Source: Vitrella brassicaformis (lineage: Eukaryota; Sar; Vitrellaceae). Taken from it: 64,000 nucleotides of DNA. The notes under the pieces were generated by a model. It searched no databases, had not been told where the DNA came from, and worked only from the letters and a program-made list of their open reading frames with translations. This document shows, in pieces, positions 16,016 through 27,374 of this stretch (the stretch's first letter is position 1; each line of letters starts with the position of its first letter). A program made the translations under genes and the position numbers. The stretch is taken from assembly GCA_001179505.1 (NCBI GenBank), contig CDMY01000964.1, positions 5,157-69,156 of the forward strand, in the 5' to 3' direction.

Positions 16016-17036
16016 ATGGATGAGAAGGTTTCCTGCTCTTGCAAAGGAGTCCGGACATGTCGTCTGTGCGAGGCCTCAAAGCAGCAAGCAGCCTGCACAT
16101 CTCGAGATCGGGTGTCTTTTGCCCTATGCTGGCGATGCGGCCACATGATGCGCGTCGACGGGAAGGCGGAGCTCCTTGTGGACGATGGACGGATGCTCGA
16201 GTGCCAGCGGGAAGGCAGCTGCCAAGAGAGGAGAGTCCTGGTGGCACCATGGCCGCATGGTGAGTGCACAGGGAGAGGGGGGATGGGTGGTGAACCGTTC
16301 GGCGTCACACTGGTGAAGGACTTCGTGAGTGAGGCGGAGGAGCGGCAGATGATCGAAGAGATGGACAGGTGGCCGTGGACGGCATCGCAATCTGGTATGT
16401 AGGCATCAGTCATACCCACGATCGATGAGTTTGCCTCAGAGATGACGAATGGACGTGATGTCTGTGGTTGTGTTGTGTTGTGCAGGCCGGCTGAAACAAG
16501 ACTTCGGGCCGAATGTGAATTTCAAGAAACAGAAGTTGAAATGGGACCGGTTCACCGGCCTGCCCTCCTTCAGCCAGTCCATCGTCCATCGCCTCCACAC
16601 CCACCCCCACACTGCCGCCCTACTCCACTCGTTCGCTCCCGTCGAGCTCTGCAACCTCGATTACCGCATAGAGAGAGGCGCGGCCATCGACCCCCATTTC
16701 GATGACGCGTGGCTGTGGGGCGAGCGACTCGTGACCGTCAGCCTTGTCGGCAACTCTTATCTCACCTTTACGACGAGCGATTACGGGGTTGCGGTGCCGA
16801 TGCCGAGAAGGTCGCTGATCGTTGTGGACGGGCCTGCGCGGCAGGTGTGGCGTCACGAGATCCGGCGCGAGCACATCATTGGGCGGCGGGTAGGCGTGAC
16901 GATGCGGGAACTGACGCCACTGTTCACGCCGGTGGAGGGCGCCAGTGATGATGAGTTGACGACTGAGCAGAGGGCAGGGAGGGAGCTGCTGCGGATCGCC
17001 AATAACTTCGATGGCAAGCCCCTCAACGCGCCGTGA
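16016..17036 (+). CDS. ALKBH4: ALKBH4-type Fe(II)/2-oxoglutarate dioxygenase
   Basis: A demethylase-family enzyme; animal ALKBH4 acts on actin monomethyl-lysine and has reported DNA activity. Exons are 16016-16394 and 16486-17036, totalling 930 bases (309 residues). The N-terminus has the ALKBH4-specific cysteine cluster CSCKGVRTCRLCE. The catalytic core follows: SQSGRLKQDFGPNVNFKKQK, GLPSFSQ, then the iron site HxD in IDPHFDDAWLWGER, and the distal His/Arg in HIIGRRVGVTMREL. I prefer the ATG at 16016 because the Cys cluster starts within eight residues of it, as in animal homologues, and because the shared promoter motif lies upstream. In-frame ATGs at 15881 and 15923 would add up to 45 basic residues (possibly a targeting extension). 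Family assignment is very secure; the start is open. Confidence 0.9.
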
Positions 17037-18033
17037 GCAAGACGGCGACAAAGGAATGGCCGGCAGGGCCGCCCTTCTCTCGTAGCTAGCGGGGTTCTTT
17101 AGGTCCACCTGAGATTGGTACATGTGGTGCGGTGTGGTGGTCGCATCGCTTTGGTTCTTCCTCTGGTCCGTGGAGGCAACGGCTGCTTTGCTTCTCGAGG
17201 GTGAGAAGGGGAGTCGCCCTAGCCTCAGTCAGGCAGAGGAACACCGAGCGAAGAAGGCACAGGTGTCTCAGCAGCGAGGCGAGTGGGTGTGGTGTGGTAG
17301 GGGCGTATTGTGTGGGTGTGTTGATAACTGGGTGGAGGGAGGGAGGGAGGGTGTGTCAGTCGACTGGCTGAGTGAGAGGCGGGAAGAACGCACAGCTAGC
17401 TACATTTTGGTTGCACTGAAGTGAACGTGATGCCATCACAAATGGCATCCATCCATCATGCGTCCGTCCATCGACAGGAAGTCTCCAGTCTCACGCACAC
17501 GCACACGCACACGAAAGCTCAGCTGCGGGCAAGCACACACGCAGACAGACACAGTGCCTGACGACACCATTGAGACCATTGACTGACTCATTCATATGCA
17601 CACCTGCCTGCCATCAACATGCAGTCAGCCAGCCAGCCAGCCGCTCATCCGATCGACCGACTCGGCTGTCTGTCTGTCTGTCTGTCTGCCCGCAAGAGTG
17701 AGTGAGGAGGGAGAAATGAGCAGCGACTCCCCCCATTGTAAAAGTGCGATCACTACCCAGCCAAAAAACTGGTACGCAGCAGGAATAAATACCCCCTTCC
17801 CTCCCCTCCCCCCCTCTACAGCCACCCCTTACCCCTCCCTCCCTCCCCCCATCCCTCCCTCCCTGCCTCTGTGCTGCTGCTGGCAGGCATGGAAAACCTC
17901 AAACAAGTGATTTGATTTGCAGGCATCAAGAGGATCGAAGGGATGAATGCAGGCAGGCATGCTGTACAGCAAGACCGACACAGTCGAGTAACGGCACACA
18001 CGTGCATGGACGAGACCAGACGAGGTCGGTCGA
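17037..18033. other. Convergent spacer, no gene seen
   Basis: This lies between the ALKBH4 stop and the stop of the minus-strand RING gene. It holds short repeats (CTGT array near 17665-17690, CCCT-rich tract 17795-17870, AGCC near 17625-17645). Small open frames at 17122-17424 and 17596-17910 have no recognisable domain. It probably contains both 3' UTRs. Confidence 0.6.
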
Positions 18034-18955
18034 TCAGACTTGGGCGTCCCCAGCAGTCGTGGTCGATCTCTCTCCCCGGTTATCTGCCCGACACACACAT
18101 ACACACGCCGTGAGTGAGACATGATCGACGTCCGTCCGTCGTGCCCCTCCCTGGTTCCTTGGGGTTGCTGACTGACCGTCTAGCAGCGGTGTGCCCACAG
18201 CGGGTATCGACATTTTGCACAATGGACACACCGCATTGCGGAGCAGCCATATGTCGATGCACCTGCACCGCAGCCGCAGGACGTCACAAGACATCACACC
18301 ACACAGCCGTCGAAGTGTTGCTAGCTATTGTGTTGGCTCACGATTTGTGGAAGACGTGTCCGCACTGCTGCAGCACTCTTACGGTCTCACCCTCCTGCAC
18401 GTACAAAGAGCAGAACGAGCAGAACAGCCAGCAAATGGCTCTGGCTTCCTCTGTCTGTCTGTGGGTGGGCGTGGTTGTTGGGTGAGTGCAGCGCGTGCCT
18501 TGAGGTCTTCGAGGCATATCGAGCATCCCTCGTGCTGGGGCGCCGTCACCACTGAACATGGCAGCCTCTCTATCTGGGCTGCACACACACACACACACAC
18601 ACGCCAGGAGCAGCAGAAAGCGACACAGAGTCCGGGTGCATTTGGCGAATGTCTGTCTGTGTGCGGCCTGTCTGTCTGCCTTGTGTGGTGCGTTTGTTTA
18701 CCAGGTGTGAGTCCCCTTAATCTGAACAAATGTATGCCGTAGTCGACAAAGATCCGTAGCTGGCCCCACCTACACACACACACACACACACACACGCACG
18801 CACGCGCACACACAAAGAGCCCGCCGTGCGTCACTTTGATATGACGTGTGCTGCGTCCATCCACCCCGCCCACCGTCTCAGTGAGTCCTGGTCCTCCACC
18901 TGCCTGAGGTCCCGCTCGGCGCGACGCCGGCGGTAGTCGAGCGCAACCGCAACAG

Positions 18956-18986
<31 letters not shown>

Positions 18987-19900
18987 GATGGTCCGGTCCG
19001 CCCCGCCCTTCTCTCGTCCGTCTGGTCACTGCCTGCTTGCACGTGACGTCACGTCAGCTCTGCGTACAAATGAAAAGGAGGTATATGACGATCCATATGT
19101 AGCACAGCCCCAGCCAGAACATCAGAAACCACGGATGGCTGCCGCGAGGCAACTGACACACACACACACACAAACCAACAGATAACATAACACAACACAC
19201 GAAATGAAATGACCGATATATCGCCACCTCCAGCCCTCTCCTCTCCCCCGCCCGTCACTCACGCAGTTGGGCGTCTTTGCTCTGAGTTGTGCGAACCAGA
19301 CAGTGCCGACGATGGTCCAAGCAGTGAAGAAGGGGAAGAGTCCTCCGAGTATCATCCAGCTGACCCACACGGGCGGGCCTCTCTGTGTGTAGAGGAGGAA
19401 CTCCTCGCCGTCGTCGCTGAGGTACTGCCCCAGGTAGTGGGCGGCGCGGAAGAGCAGGATCGACAGGTAGGACACCACAAGCCACAGCTGAATGGGCCGG
19501 TAGCACGCTGATCCATTCGATAGGTCGATGGATCCATCAACAGATGCATCAACAGACAGACAGACATTAGACACACAGCAAGGGGCATCGCATTCTCTCG
19601 CCCTCTCTCTCCCTCCCTCCCGCCCTCCATCCCTCCATCCCTCTCTCTCTCTGTATGCCTCTGTGTGTGTGTGCGTGTGCGTGGTGCTTCCTTTCTTACT
19701 GGCGAACTTGTCCCATTCGAGGATGATCTCTGTGCTCGAGTAGGCGAACGCGAAGAACAACACGCCATCGTTACTGTGTGGCCAACACACAACAAACACA
19801 TCAATCATTTTCCAGGTGACCGGACCGTCCGCACCCCTGCACTGCACATCCGTCCTTCCCTCCCCCCTCTTGCCTACCAGCTGAGGTGCACGCGAGGCAT
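18034..19900 (-). CDS. Multi-pass membrane RING-H2 E3 ubiquitin ligase
   Basis: The predicted role is ubiquitin transfer at a membrane. Hydrophobic segments come first: DGVLFFAFAYSSTEII, LWLVVSYLSILLFRAAH, WMILGGLFPFFTAWTIVG and PWFLMFWLGLCYIWIVIYLL, about four helices. A basic linker (DYRRRRAERD) and the pre-RING phrase RLRGLTPAQIERLP follow. The RING-H2 is complete once spliced: CSICLEDLK, then VRVLQQCGHVFHKSC, then WLLRNAVCPLC. It ends DNRGERSTTTAGDAQV with TGA at 18034-18036. The order (four helices, then C-terminal RING-H2) resembles plant At1g12760-type ligases. The first in-frame ATG of the conserved frame is at 19898-19900 (MPRVHLS). An upstream exon cannot be excluded. One intron inside the RING appears to use a GC donor. 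Confidence 0.82.
18395..18498 (-). other. Probable GC-AG intron inside the RING domain
   Basis: The exon upstream ends ...GACCTCAAG and is followed directly by GCACGC. The next exon starts GAGGGTGAGACC after ...GTGCAG. Joining here is phase 0 and restores canonical RING-H2 spacing (CxxC, 14 residues, CxH, HxxC). I found no GT in the needed frame between the first zinc ligands and the acceptor that would keep the domain intact. Confidence 0.6.
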
Positions 19901-20148
19901 CCTCACTTCCGATATGGAGTAGCGAGACCAACCGATGTACCGAGTTTGATGCGATGAATCGCCGACCGAGCTGACGAGAAAGGAATCCAATGACGCCAGG
20001 CCTCTCGACAGCGCTGTTGTCGAGCAGTGGAGGGATGGGCGACTGGGCCACTGGGGCAAGGAGCGATGAATGAATCAACCGATGGGGATCGTCCAAGCAC
20101 CAGCAGATGGGTGCAACACAGGCGACTGCTGGCCCTTAGACACCAGTG

Positions 20149-20333
20149 AGCTCAAACGAAAGGATAGAAGCTGCGCTCTCGGCGAGTGCCGATCCGAGGC
20201 CCCTCGGAATGGAATGTCGCAACTTGGAGTGGTTGGGGATGACGCAGAGCAAGGGGAGGTGTGCAGACCGGTTCATGCCGTCCCTCGGACAACGACTGAT
20301 CATCTCTCAGACGAGATCGCACCTCTGCGAGCT
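20149..20333. promoter_or_regulatory. Weak divergent-promoter motif copies between RING ligase and PKA genes
   Basis: GAGCTCAAAC occurs at about 20149-20158 and GCGAGCTAAAC at 20327-20337. Reading the right arm of the 4304-4327 site on the minus strand gives GCGAGCTCAAAC, so these copies extend the motif with AAAC. The 779-base spacer between ATGs 19900 and 20680 otherwise shows no gene; near 20480-20670 it becomes CTGT-rich. Confidence 0.35.
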
Positions 20334-20679
20334 AAACTACCCTGGGAGGAACCGGACGGGTTTTTGACGTGCCCCGGCAGCGGTCATTCATCAGCCCCAT
20401 GCCACAGCTGGCGCAGGTTTGAGTGGCCCCACCCCCGACGAGTGACTGCACAGGAGGCCCTCCCTCCTTCTCTCCCATCCGTCGGTGCTGTCTGTCTGTC
20501 CAGCTGTCTGTGTGGGGGAGCCGATTCGCCCTGCCCTAGCCTGTGAGTGAAGCAGCAGAGCTCTCCGCAGTGAGTGAGTGGGTGAGGCACGGGCCGGCCG
20601 AGCTCTGACTGACGTCCCTGGTCTGCTTGTCTGTCTGCCTGTCTGTCTGTCGGTTGGTCGGTCGGTGTAAGAAGCAACG

Positions 20680-22425
20680 ATGGCTGATGTGGACGCTGAG
20701 GACAAGCCTCAGAGGCCCTCGGCTTCTGCTGACAAGGAGAGGAGTGAGCTCCCGAGAGAGGCAACACTCCTAGCCCCCATGCTGCCCCCGACGTCCCCTC
20801 TGTGCCACGTGTGTCTGTGTGTGTGTTTGTCAGAGGAGAAGTCGTCAAGCAAGAAGGTCGCAACGTCTGCCACCGATTTGAAGAAGATCATTGGGGGGCG
20901 GAACCTCAAGTTTGAGGACTTCGACCTCAGGGCCACAGTCGGTAGGTGTCCACACGCACACACTCACACACACGCATTGCGTCCATCCATCTATAATCCA
21001 TCCATTCATGAGACTCCCTCCGTGTGTGTCTGTCTGTGTGTATTGGATCGGCTGTCTGTTGTGTGCTGTGTGTGATCCATATGTTTGGTTGATGTTTGTT
21101 GTCCATCCAAAGGTACTGGTACGTTTGGTCGTGTCCGCGTGGTGAAGTTCAAGGGCAACCCTGACCGCACGCCGATGGCGCTCAAGATCCTCAAGAAGAG
21201 CGAGGTCATCCGACTCAAGCAGGTGGAGCACGTCAAGGCCGAGAAACAGATCCTCACCATGATCGAACACCCATTCATCGTGAACCTGTGAGTGAGCGAT
21301 GGCAGCCAGCCGCTGTGAATGCATACCGACCGGCACACAACTCAGGCCAGGCCAGCGACTGTTTGTTGGTTTGTTGTGTGTCTATCAGTCTGTCGACATT
21401 TCAAGACGATAAGCGTCTGTTTATGTTGATGGAGTATATCAACGGAGGAGAGCTCTTCAGCTATCTGCGGTCAGTCAGTCAGTCAGTCAGTCAGTTAGTC
21501 CCGTCAGAGCTCATCACGTCGTCTTCTGGTGGATGGATGGTTGTTTCGGCTTGTTCGTTGGTTGCAGCAAAGAGGGCCGGCTGCCCAACGACCACGCCAA
21601 GTTCTATGGCGCAGAGATCATCCTCGCCTTCCAATACCTGCACAGTCAGTACACACACACACAGACACAGACACACTCTCTCACACACAGACGGCCAGCC
21701 AGCCACCATAGTTCCCTCCCTCCCTCCCTGTGTGTCCGTCCCACCCATCCATGTGCCGTCCGTGTCTATCCTATTTGTTTAGGTATGAACATCGTGTACA
21801 GGGACTTGAAGCCGGAGAATCTGTTGATTGACAGCGGCGGGCACATCAAGATCACCGACTTCGGGTTCGCCAAGGTGGTCGAGGACCGCACGTGGACACT
21901 CTGCGGCACCCCCGAGTACCTCGCGCCAGAGATCATCCAGTCAAAGGGGCACGGCAAGAGCGTCGACTGGTGGGCACTCGGAATCCTCCTCTTCGAAATG
22001 CTCGCGGGGTGAGAGGAGAGGGGGAGGGAGGCGGGGAGGGGGAGGGGCCATGGAGAAGGAGGAGGGCATGTTTGTGTTGTGTGGGGTTGTGTGTGTGTGT
22101 GTCTCAGGTATCCTCCGTTCTACGACGAGAACCCCTTTGGTATCTACCAGAAGGTGCTGGCCGGGAGAATCGAGTTCCCCAGACACTTCGATGTCAAGGC
22201 AAAGGTCACACACATCACACACACATCACACACACCCCCCAACACTGTCCTGTCTATCTGTCTGTCTGTATGTATTTCCTCCCATGTGTGCGACCGTCAC
22301 TGTCTGTCTGCCCATGCAGGATTTGATCAAGCGTCTGCTGACTCACGACCGCACCAAGCGGTACGGCTGCCTCAAAAACGGCGCCGAAGACATCAAACGA
22401 CACAAATGGTACGCATTAGCTACGG

Positions 22426-22456
<31 letters not shown>

Positions 22457-22780
22457 TCCACATGCGCACCGGACGGCATTCTCTGGGTGTGCGTCTGCGT
22501 GTACCTGCAGGTACAAGGGGACCGATTGGGACGTGGTGTTTGCGCGTGGTCTCCCCCCTCCCTTCACCCCGACCATCAAGGCACCCGACGACACCAGCCT
22601 CTTCGACAAATACCCAGAATCAACCGAAGGTACGCATGACAACCAAGTCTCGTCTCGCCGGAAGTGTGGATGACCGCTTGGTTGGTCGTTTGTCTGTCGC
22701 TCCTCCCATGTGCACTGACTGCAGCGTCTGCGCCATCGATATCGCCAAAGGACCAGTCGGCCTTCTTCGACGATTTCTGA
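20680..22780 (+). CDS. cAMP-dependent protein kinase (PKA) catalytic subunit
   Basis: An AGC kinase phosphorylating Ser/Thr targets downstream of cAMP. Ten exons: 20680-20743, 20834-20941, 21113-21287, 21389-21469, 21568-21644, 21783-22008, 22108-22204, 22320-22408, 22511-22629 and 22725-22780. They sum to 1092 bases (363 residues). Motifs: GTGTFGRV loop, MALKILKK lysine, [17 protein letters not shown], activation loop [13 protein letters not shown] with its phospho-Thr, and DWWALGILL. The protein ends FFDDF, an FxxF at the extreme C-terminus that separates PKA-C from PKG and other AGC kinases. Length matches PKA-C (about 350). The exon 1/2 junction is the least certain: a GTGAGC donor at 20744 is inferred because the alternative is a 24-base intron or read-through. 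No N-myristoylation signal is seen (it starts MADVDAEDK). Confidence 0.93.
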
Positions 22781-24002
22781 GACACACACAGATTCATACG
22801 AACCAGTGATCAGTGGACAGGTCGGTCAGCACAGATGAGACAGACACGACTGACTGGATGGCTTCTTCGCTCATATGGTGCGCGCTCTGTTGTGCTGTTG
22901 TGCTGTGCTGTGCTGTGCTGTGTGGTCGGTCCATCCCGCCGTATGTCGATTGACCAGGTGCTGTGTGCTCAATGAAATGAATGGTGGGCTCTTGTGGTCT
23001 GTCTGGCCGACTGTCTGTCTGTCTGCTGTCTGGCCGGCGGGAGTTTTGCTTTCATGCTCTCGCTGTGCGTGATTGCTAGTTTCTGTCTGGTGGGAATACC
23101 TATCCATCTCTCTCTATGAGTCAGTCAGTCAGCGTGTGAGTGAATCGCTCCCATCCGTTGGGTATGACTGGATGGACTGACTGACCGGTCTCTCTGTCTG
23201 CCTGCTTGCCTGTCCGTCCGTCTGTCTGCCAGGGGACAAATGTTCATTGTGTGTGTGTGTGTGTGTGTGTACCTCACTCACTGATGGATGACGACCAAGA
23301 CCGGTGAATGGGTGGTGGTTGGTGTGGTTGGTGTCTCTCTCTCTACTCTACGCTGAATAAATGCTCTTACTACTACTCTCTCGCTGTGGACGGCTGGGGT
23401 GGGTGAGCCGCAGCTCATCTGTCTGACTTGCAGCCAGGAATGGCGATGGATAACCTGGCTGGCTGACATGACACCTCATTGATGGCTGTGTTGAGCTTTC
23501 CTCTCTGTGTGGATGCGATGCGTGTGTGGAATAGGTAGCATGTGAGTGTGTTGGTTGGCCGCACAGGTGCGCACAGGTCAGGTTGTGTAGATCAGACAGA
23601 CAGACTGGCAGCTTGCTGGCAGACAGACAGACAGACAGACACACAGACAATGGTACTACTCGACTCGACTGGTCCTGCCTGACTTGTTTGGTTAGGTTAG
23701 ATTTGGTTTGGTTTGGTAAGTGTACAGCAGCTGCTGCTTTGTTTGTTTGTTTGTTTGTTTGTTGATGCATCCGGCCGGCCATATGGTAACTGACTGACCG
23801 ACAGGTAGGGGTGTGTGTGTGTGTGTGTGTGCAGCGAAAGAACCAACCTTCCATCACTATCCATCCATCCAGCTATACAAGCCATTCCTTCATTCATTTC
23901 ATGTCGGTCAGCACCCACTGGCTGCATGCCATGCAGCTCAGGAGAATGGATGCACTGACTGCATGTGGACAGTTGGCTACGCACACAGGCACGGCACGTT
24001 GC
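22781..24002. other. Convergent spacer, no gene seen
   Basis: Between the PKA stop and the LUC7-like stop. It contains GTGCT repeats (22890-22920), TG runs (23250-23270, 23810-23830), a GACA run (23620-23645) and a GTTT run (23740-23762). No frame has a recognisable domain. Confidence 0.6.
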
Positions 24003-26721
24003 TCAATAGTCGTCGTCGTATCTGTGCCTCTCCCCACTGCGCTTCTGCTTGGACTTGGACCGACGGCGGTCTTCCCTGCACACATCCATCCATCCATCCA
24101 GCAACACAGACACACACACACATCAACACAGCCCCCCGCCTCCCAACCGCCCCTCCATAACCTCACCGGTCGCGATCGTCGTCGTCGTCATAATCCCTCC
24201 GCCTGTCCCTGTCCCTGTCCCTCTCCCTCTCCCTGTCTCGCCTTTTGTCGTACTCGTCCTCGTCGTCATCGTAGCGGCGGTGGTCCCTCTTGCGGTCACG
24301 GTCACGGTCACGATCGTAGTCACGATAGTGAGACCTGAAATGCAATGACAGATGACAGATGGCGCATTTCAGACGCACACGTGTGGTATACCTGGCTGAC
24401 CTCTTCCTGTCTCTGTCGCGGTCTCGGTCCCTGTCTCTGTGTCGGTCCCGGGACCGCCGGTCGTCGTCGTTGTCGTCGTATGAACGGGAGCTGCGTAAAT
24501 GGAAATGGACGGATGGATGGATGCGACACGGATCCATCTACGGCATGGCATGCTGTGCACGTGTGTGTTCGTCCATGCCAGGTGGCATACATACCGATCG
24601 CGTCGCCTCTCACGGTCCTTGGAGCGCCTGACACAACAGAGATACAGACAAACAGATACACGCGCGTGTGCTGTGTCGTGTTGTGTTGTGGTATGAGCAG
24701 AGGTGGGGCGGGTGCACAAACATGCTGGCATACAGACATACCTCCTGTCCCTGTCCTTCTCTCGGTCTCGGTCTCGGTCTCTGTCTCGGTACCGATCGTC
24801 GTCGTAGCCACGGTCTCTTTCCCTCTCCCTCTCCTTGTCCCTGCACACACATGACGTCACATGCACACACATGCAGTCAGTCGTTCGTGTCTTGCCCATC
24901 CATCTGTGGAGATCGCCCACTTGCTCCGGTGTCTCTCCTTCTCCTTCCGATCGCCATCTGCCGAATGAAAGATTTGAACGGGCATGCACTCGTGTGGCGT
25001 GGCGTGGTGTGGTGTAGCGCTCTGTCTGCTGTGAGCTGCGTGCGTACTGATGGCCTCGCCCTTCTTGCCGCCGCCCTCGCCCTCTCTCTCCTCACCCCTG
25101 TCCCTCTCCCTGTCCCTCTCCCTGTCCCCCTCCGACGCCCTCTTGGCCTCATCGCCATTCACACCGTCCTTCTTGCGCTCCTGATATGTATGACACCCAC
25201 ACGCGCGACGGGGTTACGGCACGGCACTCTATCGGTGCTTTACCTCCTGCCTCTTGCGTATCTCAGCAAGGTATGCGCGAATCTTCTCGTAGCCCATGTG
25301 CTGCTTGCCCGTCACGTGGCTCTCGAAACGCGACATCGAATCAGCTGCATGGCAGTCGCCCACAGTGACAGTGTGTGTGGGGGGGAGGGGGTTAGTCGGG
25401 TGGTCTCACCGAGTGACTGCATCGCCCCGCAGACATTGCACACCTGAAAAACAGACCGACACGAACAAGGATGTGCGTGTGTGCGTGTCGGTGGACGAGA
25501 TGACCATGCCGCCTCACACAGACATACCCTACCCTGAGTTGTGTCTCCTTGCGGATGTACGAGTCGAAGGGCGTGGCTTTGATGCGTTCGATCTCGTCCT
25601 TGTAGGTGGCGATCTCCTGGTGGAACAACGCGCACTCGCTGATGCGACCCTGTGGACACACACACACACACACATACACATACAAACGGCTAGATACTGA
25701 TTCCGTCCATCCATCCATCCATCCATCCATCCATGTGTGGGTGAGTTTTAATTTGCCTCCTCAGCGAGCTCCTCGGCCTTCTTGAGTCGGTCGCTGATGC
25801 GCGCCTGCACGCATTCCCCACACCCCACACACAGGCACACACGTACACCACTTTCGCCCCCCTGTGGTGTGATGGGATGGGGACCTCTAGCTCGTTCACG
25901 CGCTGCTGCTTGTCTTCGGGAAGAGTGGCCTCCTGTGTCGTTCGTGTATTGTGGACACACACACACACGTGAGGTGGCGCATCTGTCGTAAGGTACACAC
26001 ACACGTGCGCACCGGTATTGGGGCGACAATCCGCTGGTTGCCCTTCTTGATCTTGGCTTCGACCTGGTCGACCAGCTCCTGCAGCACCTTGGCAAAGTCC
26101 TCCTCATACTGAGCCTGCATGCCGCTCACACACATGGTGCCGTGTGTCTGTGTGTGTCTGTGTGTCACAGTCAGTCACCTGCAGTGCGTCGTGCTCAGGG
26201 TCCGCCAGGAACGCCTCCCGCAGCGCATCAGAGTGGATGTTTGGACACCTGCCCAGCCATCCAGCCATCCAGCCATCCATCCATCCACACAAGCGAGAAG
26301 GTGCCAACCTGTGAGTGCAGTGCAGTGCTTACGGCCCGAGGTCGCTCTTGGTGTTGGGAAAGAGCTCATGCGGGCAGAAGTCGAGCAGGTACCACTTGCA
26401 CACCTACTCTCACACACACGCAGGCACGGACACACTGACTGACGCGCTGTCTGCGTCTGCTCTGGACGTGCGCGCACGCACTTCCGGGTCTCTGAAGGAA
26501 GATCTCTTCTTCTTTCGCTCGTTGATGCTCGCGTTGCGGTCCTTCCCCATCAGGGAATCCAACATCGCTACAGACAGACACCCACACGCACAGAACAGAC
26601 ACATCAACAGACACACAACACACGGACAACAGACAGACAGATCCAGGCAGGCAAGCATGGCATGTCTCGTTCTACACACACGTGCATCGCGCGATCTTCG
26701 CCCACCTCGCATCTCGTCCAT
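24003..26721 (-). CDS. LUC7-like U1 snRNP-associated splicing factor
   Basis: LUC7 proteins sit in the U1 snRNP and influence 5' splice-site choice. Spliced from the ATG at 26719-26721, the protein opens MDEMRAMLDSLMGKDRN, matching the family's start. The first zinc finger (CCCH) spans CKWYLLDFCPHELF and RCPNIHSDALR. A coiled region follows (DFAKVLQELVDQVEAKIKKG and ARISDRLKKAEELAEE). The second finger (C2H2) is VCNVCGAMQSL then SRFESHVTGKQHMGYEKIR. The C-terminal part is a long Arg/Asp/Glu/Ser tail in at least five short exons, ending SGERHRYDDDY with TGA at 24003-24005. This RD/RS tail is typical of animal and plant LUC7L. Its promoter carries telomere-type repeats and one GCGAGCT. Given the unusual introns of this genome, a 5' splice-site factor is a notable neighbour, but adjacency alone proves nothing. 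Confidence 0.9.
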
Positions 26722-26873
26722 GGCGGCAGGCGGCGGACACTCGGATGTGCCCGGACGGCGACTGATTCAGAACAAATCACCCAGTTTGACAGTGGTGTTC
26801 GCTAGATGAAAGGTTCTCTTCAGCAGCACGAACAAATCCTTCACCACGAGGGCGGAGGCAGGCCCTCTCCCCG

Positions 26874-26880
26874 GCGAGCT
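26874..26880. promoter_or_regulatory. Single GCGAGCT motif upstream of LUC7-like gene
   Basis: GGCGAGCTTTTC occurs about 150 bases upstream of the LUC7-like ATG. It matches the core of the motif found in the head-to-head spacers, here as one copy. Confidence 0.3.
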
Positions 26881-26901
26881 TTTCTATTCTGCTTTGGGGA
26901 G

Positions 26902-26938
26902 TAGGGTTTGGGGTGTAGGGTTTGTTGTCAAAACCCTA
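26902..26938. promoter_or_regulatory. Telomere-type (TTTAGGG) repeat cluster with inverted copy
   Basis: TAGGGTTTG occurs at 26902-26910 and 26916-26924, and AAACCCTA at 26931-26938. The last two form an 8-base inverted repeat with a seven-base loop. The cluster starts about 180 bases upstream of the LUC7-like ATG. In plants, AAACCCTAA 'telo boxes' are promoter elements of translation and RNA-processing genes. An interstitial telomere scar is the alternative. Confidence 0.5.
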
Positions 26939-27283
26939 AACAGCAGCTTGAAGCTTTCCTGAGGGGTCGGAGTCAGTTGGTTGATCAGGGGACCGTTTAT
27001 GGTCTCATCAACCAGTCAGTCAGTCAGTCCAGACGGGAGGGGAAACATAGAAATCGGACACACACGCACACACATACACACAGAGACGGAATGACACAGA
27101 GACGGAATGCGATAGACGCGAGATGGGGAGACAGAAAGAGACAGACAGAAACCCACCCCCCCGCCTCACCTCCTCTCACCCTCCCCCTCTCACCCGCACC
27201 CAAACTAACTCACGGCAGCAAGATAAGAAGAAGGCCTCCCGACTGACTGACTGGCGGCTGGCTGTTCTGACCTTGTCTGAACC

Positions 27284-27301
27284 GATCTGATAGATCAGAT
27301 C
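27284..27301. repeat. Perfect 18-base inverted repeat downstream of the HECT gene
   Basis: GATCTGAT (27284-27291), AG, ATCAGATC (27294-27301). It lies about 75 bases past the HECT stop on that gene's strand, so it would form a stem in its 3' UTR. The rest of 26940-27374 holds CA and GA repeats and an 8-base inverted pair TGGTTGAT/ATCAACCA (26978-26985, 27007-27014); no gene is seen. Confidence 0.5.
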
Positions 27302-27374
27302 CGCAGACACTAACAAATAGGCCGTGCCCCCCACTCCACGAAGGAATCAATCGCTCACTCACTCACACACACAC

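Noticed and set aside
19901-20096. Upstream extension of the RING ligase frame (starting near 20059 or 20096)
   Set aside because: Those frames lack an ATG start (TTG only), and the first ATG in the conserved frame is at 19900. An upstream exon remains possible.
26895-26940. Interpretation of the TTTAGGG cluster as a chromosome end or telomere fusion
   Set aside because: Only three degenerate units are present and genes continue on both sides. A similar element at the same distance from another ATG favours a promoter role, though a fusion scar is not excluded.
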